Shown: piece by piece, positions 9,021 to 20,132 of the stretch
Numbering within the stretch: position 1 is the stretch's first letter
Layout of the letters: each line of letters starts with the position of its first letter
From: Alkalibacterium sp. AK22
GTDB taxonomy: Bacteria > Bacillota > Bacilli > Lactobacillales > Carnobacteriaceae_A
NCBI RefSeq assembly: GCF_000585255.1
Contig: NZ_JANL01000029.1
Coordinates: 46,782-110,781 of the forward strand
Direction: 5' to 3'
Length of the DNA stretch: 64,000 nt
The notes under the pieces: generated by a model
The model's database searches: none
Seen by the model: only the letters and a program-made list of their open reading frames with translations
Told to the model about the DNA's origin: nothing
Translations under genes and position numbers: made by a program

Positions 9021-10468
9021 ATAAGTCTAGAGTTTTAACTTCTTTATTGTGGAAACTCTTAGAGCGTAGTGGAACTCAAGGTATACAATTTATTGTGCAA
9101 ATAATTTTAGCAAGACTACTATCCCCAGAAGAATACGGAATCATAGCAATCGTAATGGTCTTTATACTTTTAGCCAATGTATTTGTCCAAAGTGGTTTTA
9201 GTACGGCATTAATTCAAAAGAAAGATGCTGATGAAGTTGATTTTTCATCTGTTATGTATTTAAGTTTAGTCATTGCAGTAGTTCTTTATGGAATCATTTT
9301 TGTTACAGCTCCTTTTATAGCAAGTTTTTACACACAACCTTTACTAATTCCAGTTTTAAGAGTGTTGTCAATTACGTTGTTTATAGGAGCGTTTAATTCT
9401 ATTCAAAATGCTTTTGTTGCAAAGAATATGATGTTCAAAAAGTTATTTTTGAGTAGTTTGATAGCGGCTATAGTATCTGGAATTATTGGTATAACTGCGG
9501 CATACAGTGGCTTGGGAGTATGGGCACTTGTAATACAACAACTGTGTAACCAACTCATGATAGCTATCGTTCTCTGGTTTACCGTAAAATGGAGACCACA
9601 TTTACTTTTTTCATTCAATAGAGTAAAAGTTCTTTTTTCATATGGTTCTAAGTTGCTCGCGTCAGCATTGATTGACACGCTATATCAAGATTTACGGACG
9701 CTTGTGATAGGTATGATGTATACACCTGCGATGTTGGGTTTTTTTAATAGGGGAAGACAATTTCCGCAACTTATTGTATCTAATATAAATGGTTCTATAC
9801 AGTCAGTAATGTTGCCATCTTTATCTGCCCATCAAGATAATAGAATAAGAGTAAAGGAAATGGTGAGACGTGCAATTGTATCAAGCTCGTTTTTGGTTTT
9901 TCCTATGATGGCAGGTATGGCTGTTATAGCTGAGCCGCTAGTTCTAATTATATTGACTGAAAAATGGCTACCAGCCGTTCCTTTTTTACAGATAGCATGT
10001 GTTACTTTTGCATTATGGCCGATCCATACAGCGAATTTACAGGCAATTAACGCAATGGGTAGAAGTGATATTTTCCTAAAGCTTGAGATAATCAAAAAAA
10101 TAATGGGATTGATTGTTTTAGGAGTGAGTTTGCCTTTTGGTGTTTATGCTATAGCCCTGGGTGGCATTTTTAGTGGTTTGATAGGAAGTTTTATAAATGC
10201 TTATCCAAATAAAAAGTTATTAAACTATAGCTATAAAGAGCAGTGGCTAGATATTATGCCATCATTATTGATTTCACTCATCATGGGAGTTATCGTTTAT
10301 TCAATAAATTATTTAAATATGCTAGCATGGCAAATACTAGGCTTACAAATAATTTCTGGCGGAATTATATATGTTTTACTAGCAAAGGTATTTAAAGTAG
10401 AAAGTTTAACTTATTTAGTTGCTACTATGAGAGAGCTAATAAAATCTAGAAAGGGGGCATCAGCGTGA
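9005..10468 (+). CDS. wzx: Polysaccharide flippase (Wzx, WzxC/TuaB-like)
   Basis: Membrane protein of 487 residues with roughly 12-14 hydrophobic segments, MOP/PST superfamily. It probably moves the undecaprenyl-linked repeat unit across the membrane. The N-terminal part, LLERSGTQGIQFIVQIILAR followed by SPEEYGIIAIVMVF and QSGFSTALIQKK, is characteristic of the WzxC/TuaB branch. It overlaps the upstream glycosyltransferase by 16 bases and the downstream ATP-grasp gene by 4, so it lies inside one operon. With the Wzy at 5321 it completes a Wzx/Wzy export route. Confidence 0.85.
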   Translation: MGTEVNKSRVLTSLLWKLLERSGTQGIQFIVQIILARLLSPEEYGIIAIVMVFILLANVFVQSGFSTALIQKKDADEVDFSSVMYLSLVIAVVLYGIIFVTAPFIASFYTQPLLIPVLRVLSITLFIGAFNSIQNAFVAKNMMFKKLFLSSLIAAIVSGIIGITAAYSGLGVWALVIQQLCNQLMIAIVLWFTVKWRPHLLFSFNRVKVLFSYGSKLLASALIDTLYQDLRTLVIGMMYTPAMLGFFNRGRQFPQLIVSNINGSIQSVMLPSLSAHQDNRIRVKEMVRRAIVSSSFLVFPMMAGMAVIAEPLVLIILTEKWLPAVPFLQIACVTFALWPIHTANLQAINAMGRSDIFLKLEIIKKIMGLIVLGVSLPFGVYAIALGGIFSGLIGSFINAYPNKKLLNYSYKEQWLDIMPSLLISLIMGVIVYSINYLNMLAWQILGLQIISGGIIYVLLAKVFKVESLTYLVATMRELIKSRKGASA

Positions 10469-11661
10469 AAAAAATACTTTTACTAGGCGGTTCAACTCAA
10501 CAGATCCCCGCAATTGAATATGCCAATAAAAAAGGATACTATACGGTGCTATGTGATTATTTACCTGATAATCCAGGTCAACACGTTGCTAAAGTATTTT
10601 ACTGTGTGAGTACGACAGATAAAGAAGCAATCTTAAAGGTTGCAAAAAAAGAAAAAGTAGACGGCATCGTAGCCTATGCATCTGACCCGGCTGCACCAAC
10701 AGCTGCTTATGTGGCAGAGCAATTAGGCTTGCCAACTAATCCCTTTTCGTCTGTTGAAATATTAACTTTTAAAGATAAGTTTAGGACATTTTTAAAAGAG
10801 AACCATTTTAATTGCCCCAAAGCTCAAAGTTATACATCTTTTGAACAGGCCAAGCAAGATATTGAGAACTTTAACTTTCCAGTCATGGTGAAACCAATTG
10901 ATTCCTCAGGCAGTAAAGGCGTTAGTAAAGTTTTAAAGTTAGAAGACTTTGAACAAGCTTTTGAAATAGCTTTAGAGCATTCAAGAAGTCAGCACATCAT
11001 TGTTGAAGAATTTATCGTTCAAGATCATCCGTATATGATTGCTGGTGATTGCTTTGTAGTGGATGGACAAGTCACTTACTGGGGGCTACTCAATAGCCAC
11101 AGGCATAAAGGTGCTAATCCTTATGTTCCTATTGGTACGAGTTATCCTATTTATATCAGTGAAGATCGATTCAACTTAGTAAAAAAAGAAACACAAAAAT
11201 TATTTGATTGTTTAAATATAAAGTTTGGTGCTTTTAATGTGGAAATTATGATTGACCAAAATGAACAACTATATTTTGTTGAGATGGGACCACGTAATGG
11301 AGGCAATATGATACCTGACTTGCTGTTTATGGCTACAGGTGAAGACATGATTGCAGCGACTATAGAATCAGCATTAGGACAGGGCTACACCTTTAGCCAA
11401 GATAAACCGCATAAGACATTTATTTCGACTTATGTGTTGCACACAGAGCAAACTGGACGATTGTTAGATATTAAGTATAAAGAAGGAATAGAAGGAAAGA
11501 TTCTAAAAAAAATTCTATATAAGAAAAATGGCGAGCTTGTTCAGCGCTTTTATGGATCAAATAAGGCACTAGGAATAGTTTTTCTAAATTTTAATAACCA
11601 ACAAGAACAGATGGACTTTGTAACTAAACCCGAGCAATGGATTGAAGTAATTGTAGAGTAG
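10465..11661 (+). CDS. ATP-grasp ligase (carbamoyl-phosphate-synthase-like fold)
   Basis: ATP-grasp protein of 398 residues. An N-terminal Rossmann-like domain (LLLGGSTQQIPAIEYANKKG) is followed by the nucleotide-binding loop MVKPIDSSGSKGVSKV and the Mg-binding strand FVEMGPRNGGNMIP. ATP-grasp enzymes join a carboxylate to an amine or thiol through an acyl phosphate. It starts with GTG at 10465, four bases inside wzx, and is followed after eight bases by a GNAT acetyltransferase and then a sugar aminotransferase. That context suggests it attaches an amino acid or similar acid to the aminosugar made by this operon; this is inference. It is not PurK/PurT, since no purine genes are near. Confidence 0.8.
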   Translation: MKKILLLGGSTQQIPAIEYANKKGYYTVLCDYLPDNPGQHVAKVFYCVSTTDKEAILKVAKKEKVDGIVAYASDPAAPTAAYVAEQLGLPTNPFSSVEILTFKDKFRTFLKENHFNCPKAQSYTSFEQAKQDIENFNFPVMVKPIDSSGSKGVSKVLKLEDFEQAFEIALEHSRSQHIIVEEFIVQDHPYMIAGDCFVVDGQVTYWGLLNSHRHKGANPYVPIGTSYPIYISEDRFNLVKKETQKLFDCLNIKFGAFNVEIMIDQNEQLYFVEMGPRNGGNMIPDLLFMATGEDMIAATIESALGQGYTFSQDKPHKTFISTYVLHTEQTGRLLDIKYKEGIEGKILKKILYKKNGELVQRFYGSNKALGIVFLNFNNQQEQMDFVTKPEQWIEVIVE

Positions 11662-11669
11662 GTGAGTGC

Positions 11670-12137
11670 ATGGCAAGTAAAAGTTTTGATAAAAATAATG
11701 ATTTTAATATTAAAAAAATATCTAGTCCTAAAGAAATTCATAATGCTCTTTTTGAGATAAGCAGTGCATATAATCCACCATTGACCACTAGTATCAAGGA
11801 CTTATATGAATTTGCAGCTAAATTAGCTATGAATGCTGAAGTATTCGTAGCTATAGATCAATCGGTTTTAGGCTTGATAGCTTTTTATTGCAATAATGTA
11901 GTGGATAAAATAGGATATATTACGCAAGTTGGGGTTAAAACCAGTGCTCAATCGAGTGGTCTAGGTAAGCAACTCATGGATAAAGCATATTCAGTTTGTA
12001 AAACTAAAGGCATGCAAAAGATAAAGTTGGAAGTTAAAAAAAATAATTCAAAGGCAATCATATTTTATAAAAAACAAGGATTTAAAGAATGTGGGGATGC
12101 TTCAGAATATTCTATTTATATGGAAAGATCGCTATAG
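11670..12137 (+). CDS. GNAT-family N-acetyltransferase
   Basis: GNAT enzyme of 155 residues that would transfer acetyl from acetyl-CoA to an amine. The acetyl-CoA loop is visible in TSAQSSGLGKQLMDKAY (the Q/RxxGxG/A pattern), followed by LEVKKNNSKAIIFYKKQGF typical of the C-terminal half. It lies between the ATP-grasp ligase and the sugar aminotransferase, with 8 and 15 bases of spacing. The most likely substrate is a dTDP-amino-dideoxyhexose, as for WecD; the alternative is the molecule loaded by the ATP-grasp ligase. Confidence 0.82.
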   Translation: MASKSFDKNNDFNIKKISSPKEIHNALFEISSAYNPPLTTSIKDLYEFAAKLAMNAEVFVAIDQSVLGLIAFYCNNVVDKIGYITQVGVKTSAQSSGLGKQLMDKAYSVCKTKGMQKIKLEVKKNNSKAIIFYKKQGFKECGDASEYSIYMERSL

Positions 12138-12152
12138 AAAAGAGGTAACTTA

Positions 12153-13244
12153 ATGAATAAAATCCAAGTAACTCAATCTTCGATGCCCCATTTTGATGAC
12201 TACGTTAATGAGATTAAAGACCTTTGGGACAGTAAGTGGTTAACAAATAGAGGGAGCAAGCACCAACAATTAGAAAAAGAATTAATTGATTATTTGAACG
12301 TGTCTAATATCTCTTTATACACAAACGGGCACTTAGGTCTAGAGAATATACTGGATGCCTTTAATCTTAAGGGTGAAGTGATTACGACCCCTTTTACCTT
12401 TGCTTCAACGACTCACTCTATTGTAAGAAACGGTTTAAAACCAGTATTTTGTGATATAAACCCACTGGATTATACGATTGATGTCGATAAAATTGAAAGC
12501 TTAATTACCGAAGATACCTGTGCAATCGTCCCCGTTCATGTATACGGAAATGTATGTGATGTTGAAAAAATCGAAGAGATTGCCAAAAAACACTATTTGA
12601 AAGTCATCTATGATGCGGCCCATACATTTGGAGTAACAGTAAACGGACAAGGCATTGGTTCTTTCGGTGATGCTTCCATGTTTAGTTTTCATGCAACTAA
12701 AGTGTTTAATACTATTGAGGGTGGCGCTGTGACCTTTGGAGATGCCTCCTTGAGTTCAGTTCTTGATCAACTGAAGAATTTTGGTATTACTAGTCCAGAG
12801 TCTATAGATTATGTTGGCGGCAATGCTAAAATGAACGAATTCCAGGCAGCAATGGGTATATGTAATTTAAGGTACGTCGACGAAGAAATTGCAAAACGCC
12901 AAAAAGTAGTTCAACGGTATCGCTCAAACCTTGAACATGAGGAGGGCATCACTCTTGTAAAAGAACAACCGGGTGTAAAGAGTAACTTTGCGTATTTTCC
13001 TGTCGTTTTTGATCACTACAAATCAACAAGAGATCAAATATTTGAGAAGTTGAAAGAACACGATATTATTGCTAGAAAGTATTTTTATCCTCTTATAAAT
13101 GAATTCAATTGCTACAAAGATGATCATGATGTAAAAGACACACCAGTAGCGAAGTATATTGCAGACAGGGTATTAACTCTTCCTTTATATGCCGACTTGA
13201 GTCTAGCTGATGTAGATAAAATCTGTCAAATTATAAAAGAATAG
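12153..13244 (+). CDS. DegT/DnrJ-family sugar aminotransferase (VioA-like)
   Basis: PLP-dependent aminotransferase of 363 residues. The internal-aldimine lysine is K183 in FSFHATKVFNTIEGG, and the PLP-contact DAAHTFG is present. The N-terminus SSMPHFDDYVNEIKDLWDS plus KWLTNRGSKH resembles dTDP-4-amino-4,6-dideoxyglucose transaminases (VioA). With RmlA and RmlB directly downstream and no 3,4-ketoisomerase in sight, a 4-amino-4,6-dideoxyhexose is the simplest product. RBS AAGAGGT precedes the ATG. The 4-versus-3-amino assignment is inferred, not shown. Confidence 0.85.
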   Translation: MNKIQVTQSSMPHFDDYVNEIKDLWDSKWLTNRGSKHQQLEKELIDYLNVSNISLYTNGHLGLENILDAFNLKGEVITTPFTFASTTHSIVRNGLKPVFCDINPLDYTIDVDKIESLITEDTCAIVPVHVYGNVCDVEKIEEIAKKHYLKVIYDAAHTFGVTVNGQGIGSFGDASMFSFHATKVFNTIEGGAVTFGDASLSSVLDQLKNFGITSPESIDYVGGNAKMNEFQAAMGICNLRYVDEEIAKRQKVVQRYRSNLEHEEGITLVKEQPGVKSNFAYFPVVFDHYKSTRDQIFEKLKEHDIIARKYFYPLINEFNCYKDDHDVKDTPVAKYIADRVLTLPLYADLSLADVDKICQIIKE

Positions 13245-13256
13245 GGTGATAACAGT

Positions 13257-15178
<1,922 letters not shown>

Positions 15179-15540
15179 TTAAGGATGTCATCTTTTACTC
15201 CACTATAAAGTTACTATTATTTAGCTGGAATACTCTCATAACAGACGCTAAGTGTCTGTTATGAGAGTATTTATTTGATCCGGCAGGCATCCTAAAATAG
15301 TGCTTTCTGTATTTACTATGCCCAGCTAAATTTTTTGTGAAATTAGCTTTGAATAAGATCAATAAAAAGTGTATTATAATAACTGTTGCACTATCAAGTT
15401 AATGACTTTTTAGGCGCAATTGCTGAACTGTGTTGTGTAGTTACTAATAAATATATAATATAGAATTTGTTTTACTGTGGAGGAAAAGTTTCAAAATTGG
15501 CCACCCAAAAAAATAATAAGTCGAAATAAGGAGAATACCC
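15179..15540. other. Intergenic region: terminator, then a leader with possible promoters
   Basis: After the hairpin at 15229-15271 there is about 270 bases of AT-rich leader. A possible promoter is TTGTGT at 15433-15438 with TAATAT at 15456-15461 (17-base spacer); a TATAAT at 15375-15380 also exists but its nearest -35 is 20 bases away. A GGAGG at 15479-15483 precedes a tiny TTG frame of ten codons (15497-15529) that ends in the ribosome-binding site of the next gene; this may be chance. Confidence 0.4.
15229..15275 (+). terminator. Rho-independent terminator after rmlB
   Basis: A perfect 18-bp inverted repeat, arms 15229-15246 and 15254-15271, with a 7-base loop and a T-rich tail. It ends the first polysaccharide operon. 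The symmetric AATACTCTC arm also allows function in reverse. Confidence 0.8.
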
Positions 15541-16611
15541 GTGTTAAAAACACTTAAATATGCTTTTCAAAACGTCACTATATTCAAAACCATTTTGCAG
15601 CAAGAAAAGAAAGCAGCCTTTGAAACGAACTACAAGGAAAAGTACTTGGGGTTACGACATGGCTTTAACAGTGAAAAAGTATTGATGTACGGTTTAACAA
15701 AAGACAACGTGGATACGTACATTTCAGAACATCGACGCTACCGGGCTAAGAGAATCAACGAAAAAGCCGCGCATGTGTTTGATAATAAACTCATTACGGA
15801 ACGGATTTTAAAAGCTTTTGTGTCAGTACCTGAATGCTACTATTATTTGGACGGTGGCAAGGTAACTCCTCTGTCAACAGAGAGTCATGAGTCTTTGTCT
15901 GTTGATGAATTAATGATGTTCATTAGACGTGAACAAAAGCTTATCTTGAAGCCTTTATCCGGTGGGAGTGGTACAGGCGTACAAGTCGTAGTGTATGATG
16001 ACAAGCGTGACGTTTATTTCACCAACAACAAAGAAAACAGTGCTCAGGACATGACTGCTTTTTTAAAGAGTTTAAATAATTATTTAGTAACTGAATTTGC
16101 CAAGCAAAGCGATTATTCAGCTTCACTGTATCCCGAGTCAACGAATACCATAAGAGTCTTGACAATGGTTGACCCAAAGACCAATGAACCTTTTATTGCT
16201 GCAGCTGCACAAAGAATCGGGACAGAAAAGACCAAACCGATTGACAACTTTGGTGGAGGCAGAGGCGGACTCAGTTTCCTCGTTGATCTAGAAACCGGTA
16301 AATTAAGCCAGGGGGCCCGCATTTCTTCCAATGGCAGAAAAGAAGCGATAGAACGTCACCCTGACACGCAGGCGTTACTTTTAGGAAAGACCGTACCGCA
16401 TTGGGACAAGATCAAAAGAGATTTACTGAACACTGTAACGAAAAATCCCTATTTGAAGTATGTCGGCTGGGATATCCTAGTAACGGATGAAGGTTTTACA
16501 GTTATTGAAATAAACAGTTTCTCAGGTGTATCGGTCTTTCAGGTTCATCAGCCACTGACTGCCTTTGATCCAAGGGTGGAAGAGTTCTATCAATACCATA
16601 ATATTCATTAG
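15541..16611 (+). CDS. ATP-grasp protein, sugar-transfer-associated type
   Basis: ATP-grasp protein of 356 residues, of the kind found beside glycosyltransferases and TupA-like teichuronopeptide genes. It starts with GTG at 15541 after AAGGAGAATA. The ATP-binding loop LILKPLSGGSGTGVQV is at about residues 136-151, then STNTIRVLTMVDP, and the Mg-binding end YVGWDILVTDEGFTVIEINS. No signal peptide or membrane segment. It stands alone between two terminators, so it is its own transcription unit, just after the polysaccharide operon. A role in attaching an amino acid to a wall or capsule sugar is plausible but unproven. Confidence 0.78.
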   Translation: MLKTLKYAFQNVTIFKTILQQEKKAAFETNYKEKYLGLRHGFNSEKVLMYGLTKDNVDTYISEHRRYRAKRINEKAAHVFDNKLITERILKAFVSVPECYYYLDGGKVTPLSTESHESLSVDELMMFIRREQKLILKPLSGGSGTGVQVVVYDDKRDVYFTNNKENSAQDMTAFLKSLNNYLVTEFAKQSDYSASLYPESTNTIRVLTMVDPKTNEPFIAAAAQRIGTEKTKPIDNFGGGRGGLSFLVDLETGKLSQGARISSNGRKEAIERHPDTQALLLGKTVPHWDKIKRDLLNTVTKNPYLKYVGWDILVTDEGFTVIEINSFSGVSVFQVHQPLTAFDPRVEEFYQYHNIH

Positions 16612-16958
16612 CAGCACAGTCTGAAGAGTGAAGGAATACTGCTTATCTAATTATAAGACCATAGAAGAGACAAGCCAAAAGTGTTTGTCTCTTCTATATT
16701 TTTGTGATGACTGTACGGATAGTTTTTAGGAAAGGTCATATTTCTTTACTTGTTCAGACTCTATATGAGATAATCGTTTAGTGAGTGCTATATAGTCTAG
16801 CAAGAAAAGTTAAGCCAAACGAAACTGTTAAAGTAGTCGAGCATTTTTATCACTTTCAAAAAAGCACTCTCACTGCGTATCTGTGATTTAAATACGTGTA
16901 CTTAGTAATGTTCTAATTTAAGACTCAAACTATCAGGCTCTATCAGGAGGAAACAACT
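16612..16958. other. Intergenic region between two ATP-grasp genes
   Basis: Holds a terminator at 16661-16702 and then about 250 bases of AT-rich sequence without a recognisable gene. A strong AGGAGG lies just before the GTG at 16959. No promoter with good spacing was found. Confidence 0.5.
16661..16702 (+). terminator. Rho-independent terminator
   Basis: A 13-bp perfect stem, ATAGAAGAGACAA at 16661-16673 and TTGTCTCTTCTAT at 16685-16697, followed by ATTTTTG. It separates the two ATP-grasp genes into different transcripts. Confidence 0.82.
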
Positions 16959-17966
16959 GTGTCCACAAAAATTAAAACCATGCACCGCTACGTCACGGAA
17001 GAACTGAAGAAAGAAAAATGGCAGTCCAAGCAAAAATGGATAGCTTACCCCTTGGTTGCTAAAGATTTAGTATCAAGTACAAAAAAATACCATATTCACC
17101 CGGATGAATACTTGCAGCTTGATTTTTACAGTTCGGATGATAAGCGGCGAGAAAGTATCGTCTCTAGAAAAGAAAGAGACGCGTACGTCAAACTATTCAA
17201 CAAGAAGGAGATAACTCCAAAGCTGGAAAATAAGATTGAGTTTTTAACTCATTTTAAAGATTATGTAAATAGAGATTTTTTAATTATTAGAGACGCCAGC
17301 TTTGAGGATTATGTCTCCTTTATTTCACGTCATCCAGCCTATATAGCGAAGCAGTCAGACAGCGGACAAGGTAAAGGGGTAGAAATGGTCAGTGAAGTAA
17401 AAGATCCTGAAACAGAGTTTAAACGACTCAAAGACCATTCCTTCGATTTAATTGAAGAAATTATTGAAATTCATCCTGAACTGAAAGATCTTAGTCCGGG
17501 GGGGATTTCGCCTATACGGTTCATCACCTATGTGGATGAGAACAGTGTGCCGCATATTATTTTTACAGCCATTAATATGAGTACAGGCAGCCAGATCGTC
17601 AACTTCAATTCTGGGGCAGTGATATCCATTATCAATGCGGATACGGGGGAACTCATGAATCATGCATTAGATAAAAAGAATAAGATGTACGAATTGCATC
17701 CAGTGACAGGAAAGCCAATTAAAGGGTTCAAGCTACCCGAATGGGATGCGCTGAAGGCTTTGGTACTCGACGCTGCTGTAAAGTTCCCAGAGGTTGGCTA
17801 TATTGGCTGGGACACGACCATCACAGCTAATGGTCCATGTATCATTGAGGCAAATGCCAAGCGTCCAGCTATTAACGGCTTACAGATGGAAGGATTCAAA
17901 GGCTTGGATGAACAGTACGGGAACTTTAAGTTTGTAAGAGAAGAATACAAGCGCAGAAAAGGTTGA
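16959..17966 (+). CDS. ATP-grasp protein, sugar-transfer-associated type (second copy)
   Basis: ATP-grasp protein of 335 residues, distantly related to the one at 15541. Shared elements are the loop YIAKQSDSGQGKGVEMV, the strand GISPIRFITYVDE and the C-terminal YIGWDTTITANGPCIIEANA. It starts with GTG at 16959 preceded by AGGAGG. The two proteins differ enough to have different substrates. It is monocistronic, ending in a strong terminator. Function is unknown beyond likely carboxylate-amine ligation in envelope polymer synthesis. Confidence 0.76.
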   Translation: MSTKIKTMHRYVTEELKKEKWQSKQKWIAYPLVAKDLVSSTKKYHIHPDEYLQLDFYSSDDKRRESIVSRKERDAYVKLFNKKEITPKLENKIEFLTHFKDYVNRDFLIIRDASFEDYVSFISRHPAYIAKQSDSGQGKGVEMVSEVKDPETEFKRLKDHSFDLIEEIIEIHPELKDLSPGGISPIRFITYVDENSVPHIIFTAINMSTGSQIVNFNSGAVISIINADTGELMNHALDKKNKMYELHPVTGKPIKGFKLPEWDALKALVLDAAVKFPEVGYIGWDTTITANGPCIIEANAKRPAINGLQMEGFKGLDEQYGNFKFVREEYKRRKG

Positions 17967-18020
17967 CTGGGGTCTTTAATGACACGCTGTCCTCAATAAT
18001 TGCATAAGAAAAGTTAAAAA

Positions 18021-18060
18021 ACTGACAAGTGACTGCCATCCGGCAGCTTGTCAGTTTTTA
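18021..18060 (+). terminator. Rho-independent terminator
   Basis: ACTGACAAG at 18021-18029 pairs with CTTGTCAGT at 18047-18055, with an inner CTGCC/GGCAG stem and a TTTTTA tail. Confidence 0.85.
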
Positions 18061-18201
18061 TGTATATAAGCAAGATTAGACTGCATTATGTGCTCATTAT
18101 CTATCGCCATAACATTGCTTTTATGAATAGATTCTGGTATTCTTTATTAGTTTTGAAGCAACATTTTAAGCACGTCATTACTTAGGAAAAAAGGTGTAGA
18201 C

Positions 18202-19719
18202 ATGTCAAGAACGAAAAAAAGTATTAGAAACATTGCGTATAATATCGTTAATGTGCTCTTAACGCTTGTATTGATGTTTGGTGTACGAACAGTCTTTATT
18301 CAAACATTGGGTGTGGAATATCTAGGTCTGAACGGTGTTTTTCAAAATATCTTTCAGTTTCTATCCTTAGCAGAACTTGGGATTGGCTCGGCGATTGCAT
18401 TCAGATTATACCAGCCCTTAAATGAAGGCAATGAACGCCGTATTTCGGCTTTGATGAAGTTCTTTAAGCTGGCGTACCGTGTGATCAGTATCTTTATCAT
18501 TGTTATGGCACTAGGTTTGCTTCCCTTTTTGGGAAGAATAATTGGAGATCAAGCGGAAGGCATTAATATTTACCTGGTTTTTGCGATGTATATTGCTCAA
18601 ACCCTTTCCACTTATTTGTTTTTTGCCTATAAGACAACGTTACTGCAAGCAGACCAGAGAGAATACATTATATCGAAATATGCCAACTACGTCATTATCG
18701 GGACATCGATTTCCGAAGTGGCCGTCTTGTACTTTTTCCAGTCTTTTTATGGTTACCTGCTAATATTGGTGGTTTCAAATATCACCAAAAACTATCTCAT
18801 TTCTCGACGAGTAGATAAAGATTATCCATACATCCAAAAGTATGACGATAAGATAGGTAAAGCAGAACTAAAAGAGATGCTCAAAGACTTCTCAGCAGCC
18901 TTTCTGTATAGAATCAACAGCGTTGTACTATCATCTACAGATAACCTAGTATTAACCTACTTTGTTGGACTGGCGACGGTCGGCTACTATTCCAACTATA
19001 CGCTGCTGGCTAATTCTATCAAGCGCTTTTTAAGACCTATACTAAATTCTGTAAAAGCCAGTTTGGGAAGTTTTGTAGCCCAAAAAAGCAAGGAAGAAAG
19101 TTACCGCATTTTCCAGGTCGTGAACTTGATGACGACTATCTTATATGGTGGAGCTTCTATAGGGATTTTTATTCTCTCCAATAAGTTCATTACGGTTTGG
19201 ATAGGCGATCAGTTTACACTCTCTACTGCTTTTGTCCTGCTTTTTGCCTTTGAATTCTATTTAAGAGGAATGACTTTATTTCTCTCCCAAATAAGAAATG
19301 CAATGGGTTTGTTCCAGCAGTTAAAATACCGGCCATTGTTGAGTATGATTATCAACTTGGTAACCTCGATTGTACTTGTCCAAATTTTGGGTATTGAAGG
19401 GGTTATATTAGGGACCATAACGGCAACGATGTTGACGACCATGATTTTTGACCCATTAGTAATTCACTCTTATGGATTCAATTTTAAAACGTCAACTTAC
19501 TTTATAAAAAATGCCTACTATGTCTTCTTAATGGGCTTAGCGGGCTACATTGCTTATGTGCTGACTCTGCCTATTGCATTGACCATTCCAGGTTTGTTCT
19601 ACAGTTTCCTGTTAACTGTAGTGTCCATCATTATCGTATATGGATTAGGTCTGTTTTGGATGAAAGAGTGGCAAGAGCTTATCCCCAGAATACGTACCGT
19701 TATTAAGAAGAAAAAGTAA
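18202..19719 (+). CDS. Polysaccharide flippase-like membrane protein (Wzx)
   Basis: Membrane protein of 505 residues with about 14 hydrophobic segments. The N-terminus, SIRNIAYNIVNVLLTLVLMF then FIQTLGVEYLGLNGVFQNIF, is typical of capsule flippases in Lactobacillales. It stands alone rather than within a polysaccharide operon and is flanked by terminators. It could export an envelope polymer precursor related to the two ATP-grasp genes just upstream; that link is positional only. It differs from the WzxC-like flippase at 9005 and is closer in type to the one at 41182. Confidence 0.82.
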   Translation: MSRTKKSIRNIAYNIVNVLLTLVLMFGVRTVFIQTLGVEYLGLNGVFQNIFQFLSLAELGIGSAIAFRLYQPLNEGNERRISALMKFFKLAYRVISIFIIVMALGLLPFLGRIIGDQAEGINIYLVFAMYIAQTLSTYLFFAYKTTLLQADQREYIISKYANYVIIGTSISEVAVLYFFQSFYGYLLILVVSNITKNYLISRRVDKDYPYIQKYDDKIGKAELKEMLKDFSAAFLYRINSVVLSSTDNLVLTYFVGLATVGYYSNYTLLANSIKRFLRPILNSVKASLGSFVAQKSKEESYRIFQVVNLMTTILYGGASIGIFILSNKFITVWIGDQFTLSTAFVLLFAFEFYLRGMTLFLSQIRNAMGLFQQLKYRPLLSMIINLVTSIVLVQILGIEGVILGTITATMLTTMIFDPLVIHSYGFNFKTSTYFIKNAYYVFLMGLAGYIAYVLTLPIALTIPGLFYSFLLTVVSIIIVYGLGLFWMKEWQELIPRIRTVIKKKK

Positions 19720-19752
19720 TACGAAGAGTAAGGTATATCAAAGTGAGACAAG

Positions 19753-19792
19753 AAAGGAGACCGGGCTGCTACTGCTGTTCAGTCTCTTTTTG
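19753..19792 (+). terminator. Rho-independent terminator after the flippase
   Basis: AAAGGAGAC at 19753-19761 pairs (one G-T) with GTCTCTTTT at 19782-19790, with a T tract. Confidence 0.65.
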
Positions 19793-20005
19793 TTTGTACA
19801 ATAAAGACAAAAGCGGGCAGCAGCCATTCAGGCAATCAGTGATAAGGAAAGTTCCTCATTGATTCAAGGCGTGGTTTTTTCATAATTATGAAATGAAATA
19901 ATGGAGCTATGGAGAAGAGAGATTCTGCAATGAAATGAGATTAAGGATAGAAGGATAGGATGACTTGATTCTCAATTTCAGGATATGGTAGTGTAAATGC
20001 ACGAC

Positions 20006-20050
20006 AAAAATCTGCTGATGCTGGACGTTATGTAGTCAGATTTTTTTTTG
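20006..20050 (+). terminator. T-rich hairpin upstream of the symporter
   Basis: AAAAATCTG at 20006-20014 pairs with CAGATTTTT at 20037-20045, with a 22-base loop and a run of nine or more T. It lies about 85 bases before the symporter start and may be an attenuator or the end of a short transcript. Confidence 0.55.
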
Positions 20051-20132
20051 TATGACGAGGGTATACTTATGCCAAATGAAGTAAGGTCAAATGGCGGGGG
20101 ACTCTGAGTAAATTATTAGATGGGGTTGAATT

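Larger units (their letters stand above)
19720..20132. other. Intergenic region with two hairpins before the symporter
   Basis: No gene. A terminator (19753-19792) follows the flippase. An imperfect hairpin lies at 19834-19864 and is followed by GGTTTTTTC, and a T-rich hairpin lies at 20006-20050. Both could be attenuators or the end of an unrecognised small RNA. The stretch 19890-19980 is purine-rich and holds nothing recognisable. Confidence 0.45.
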
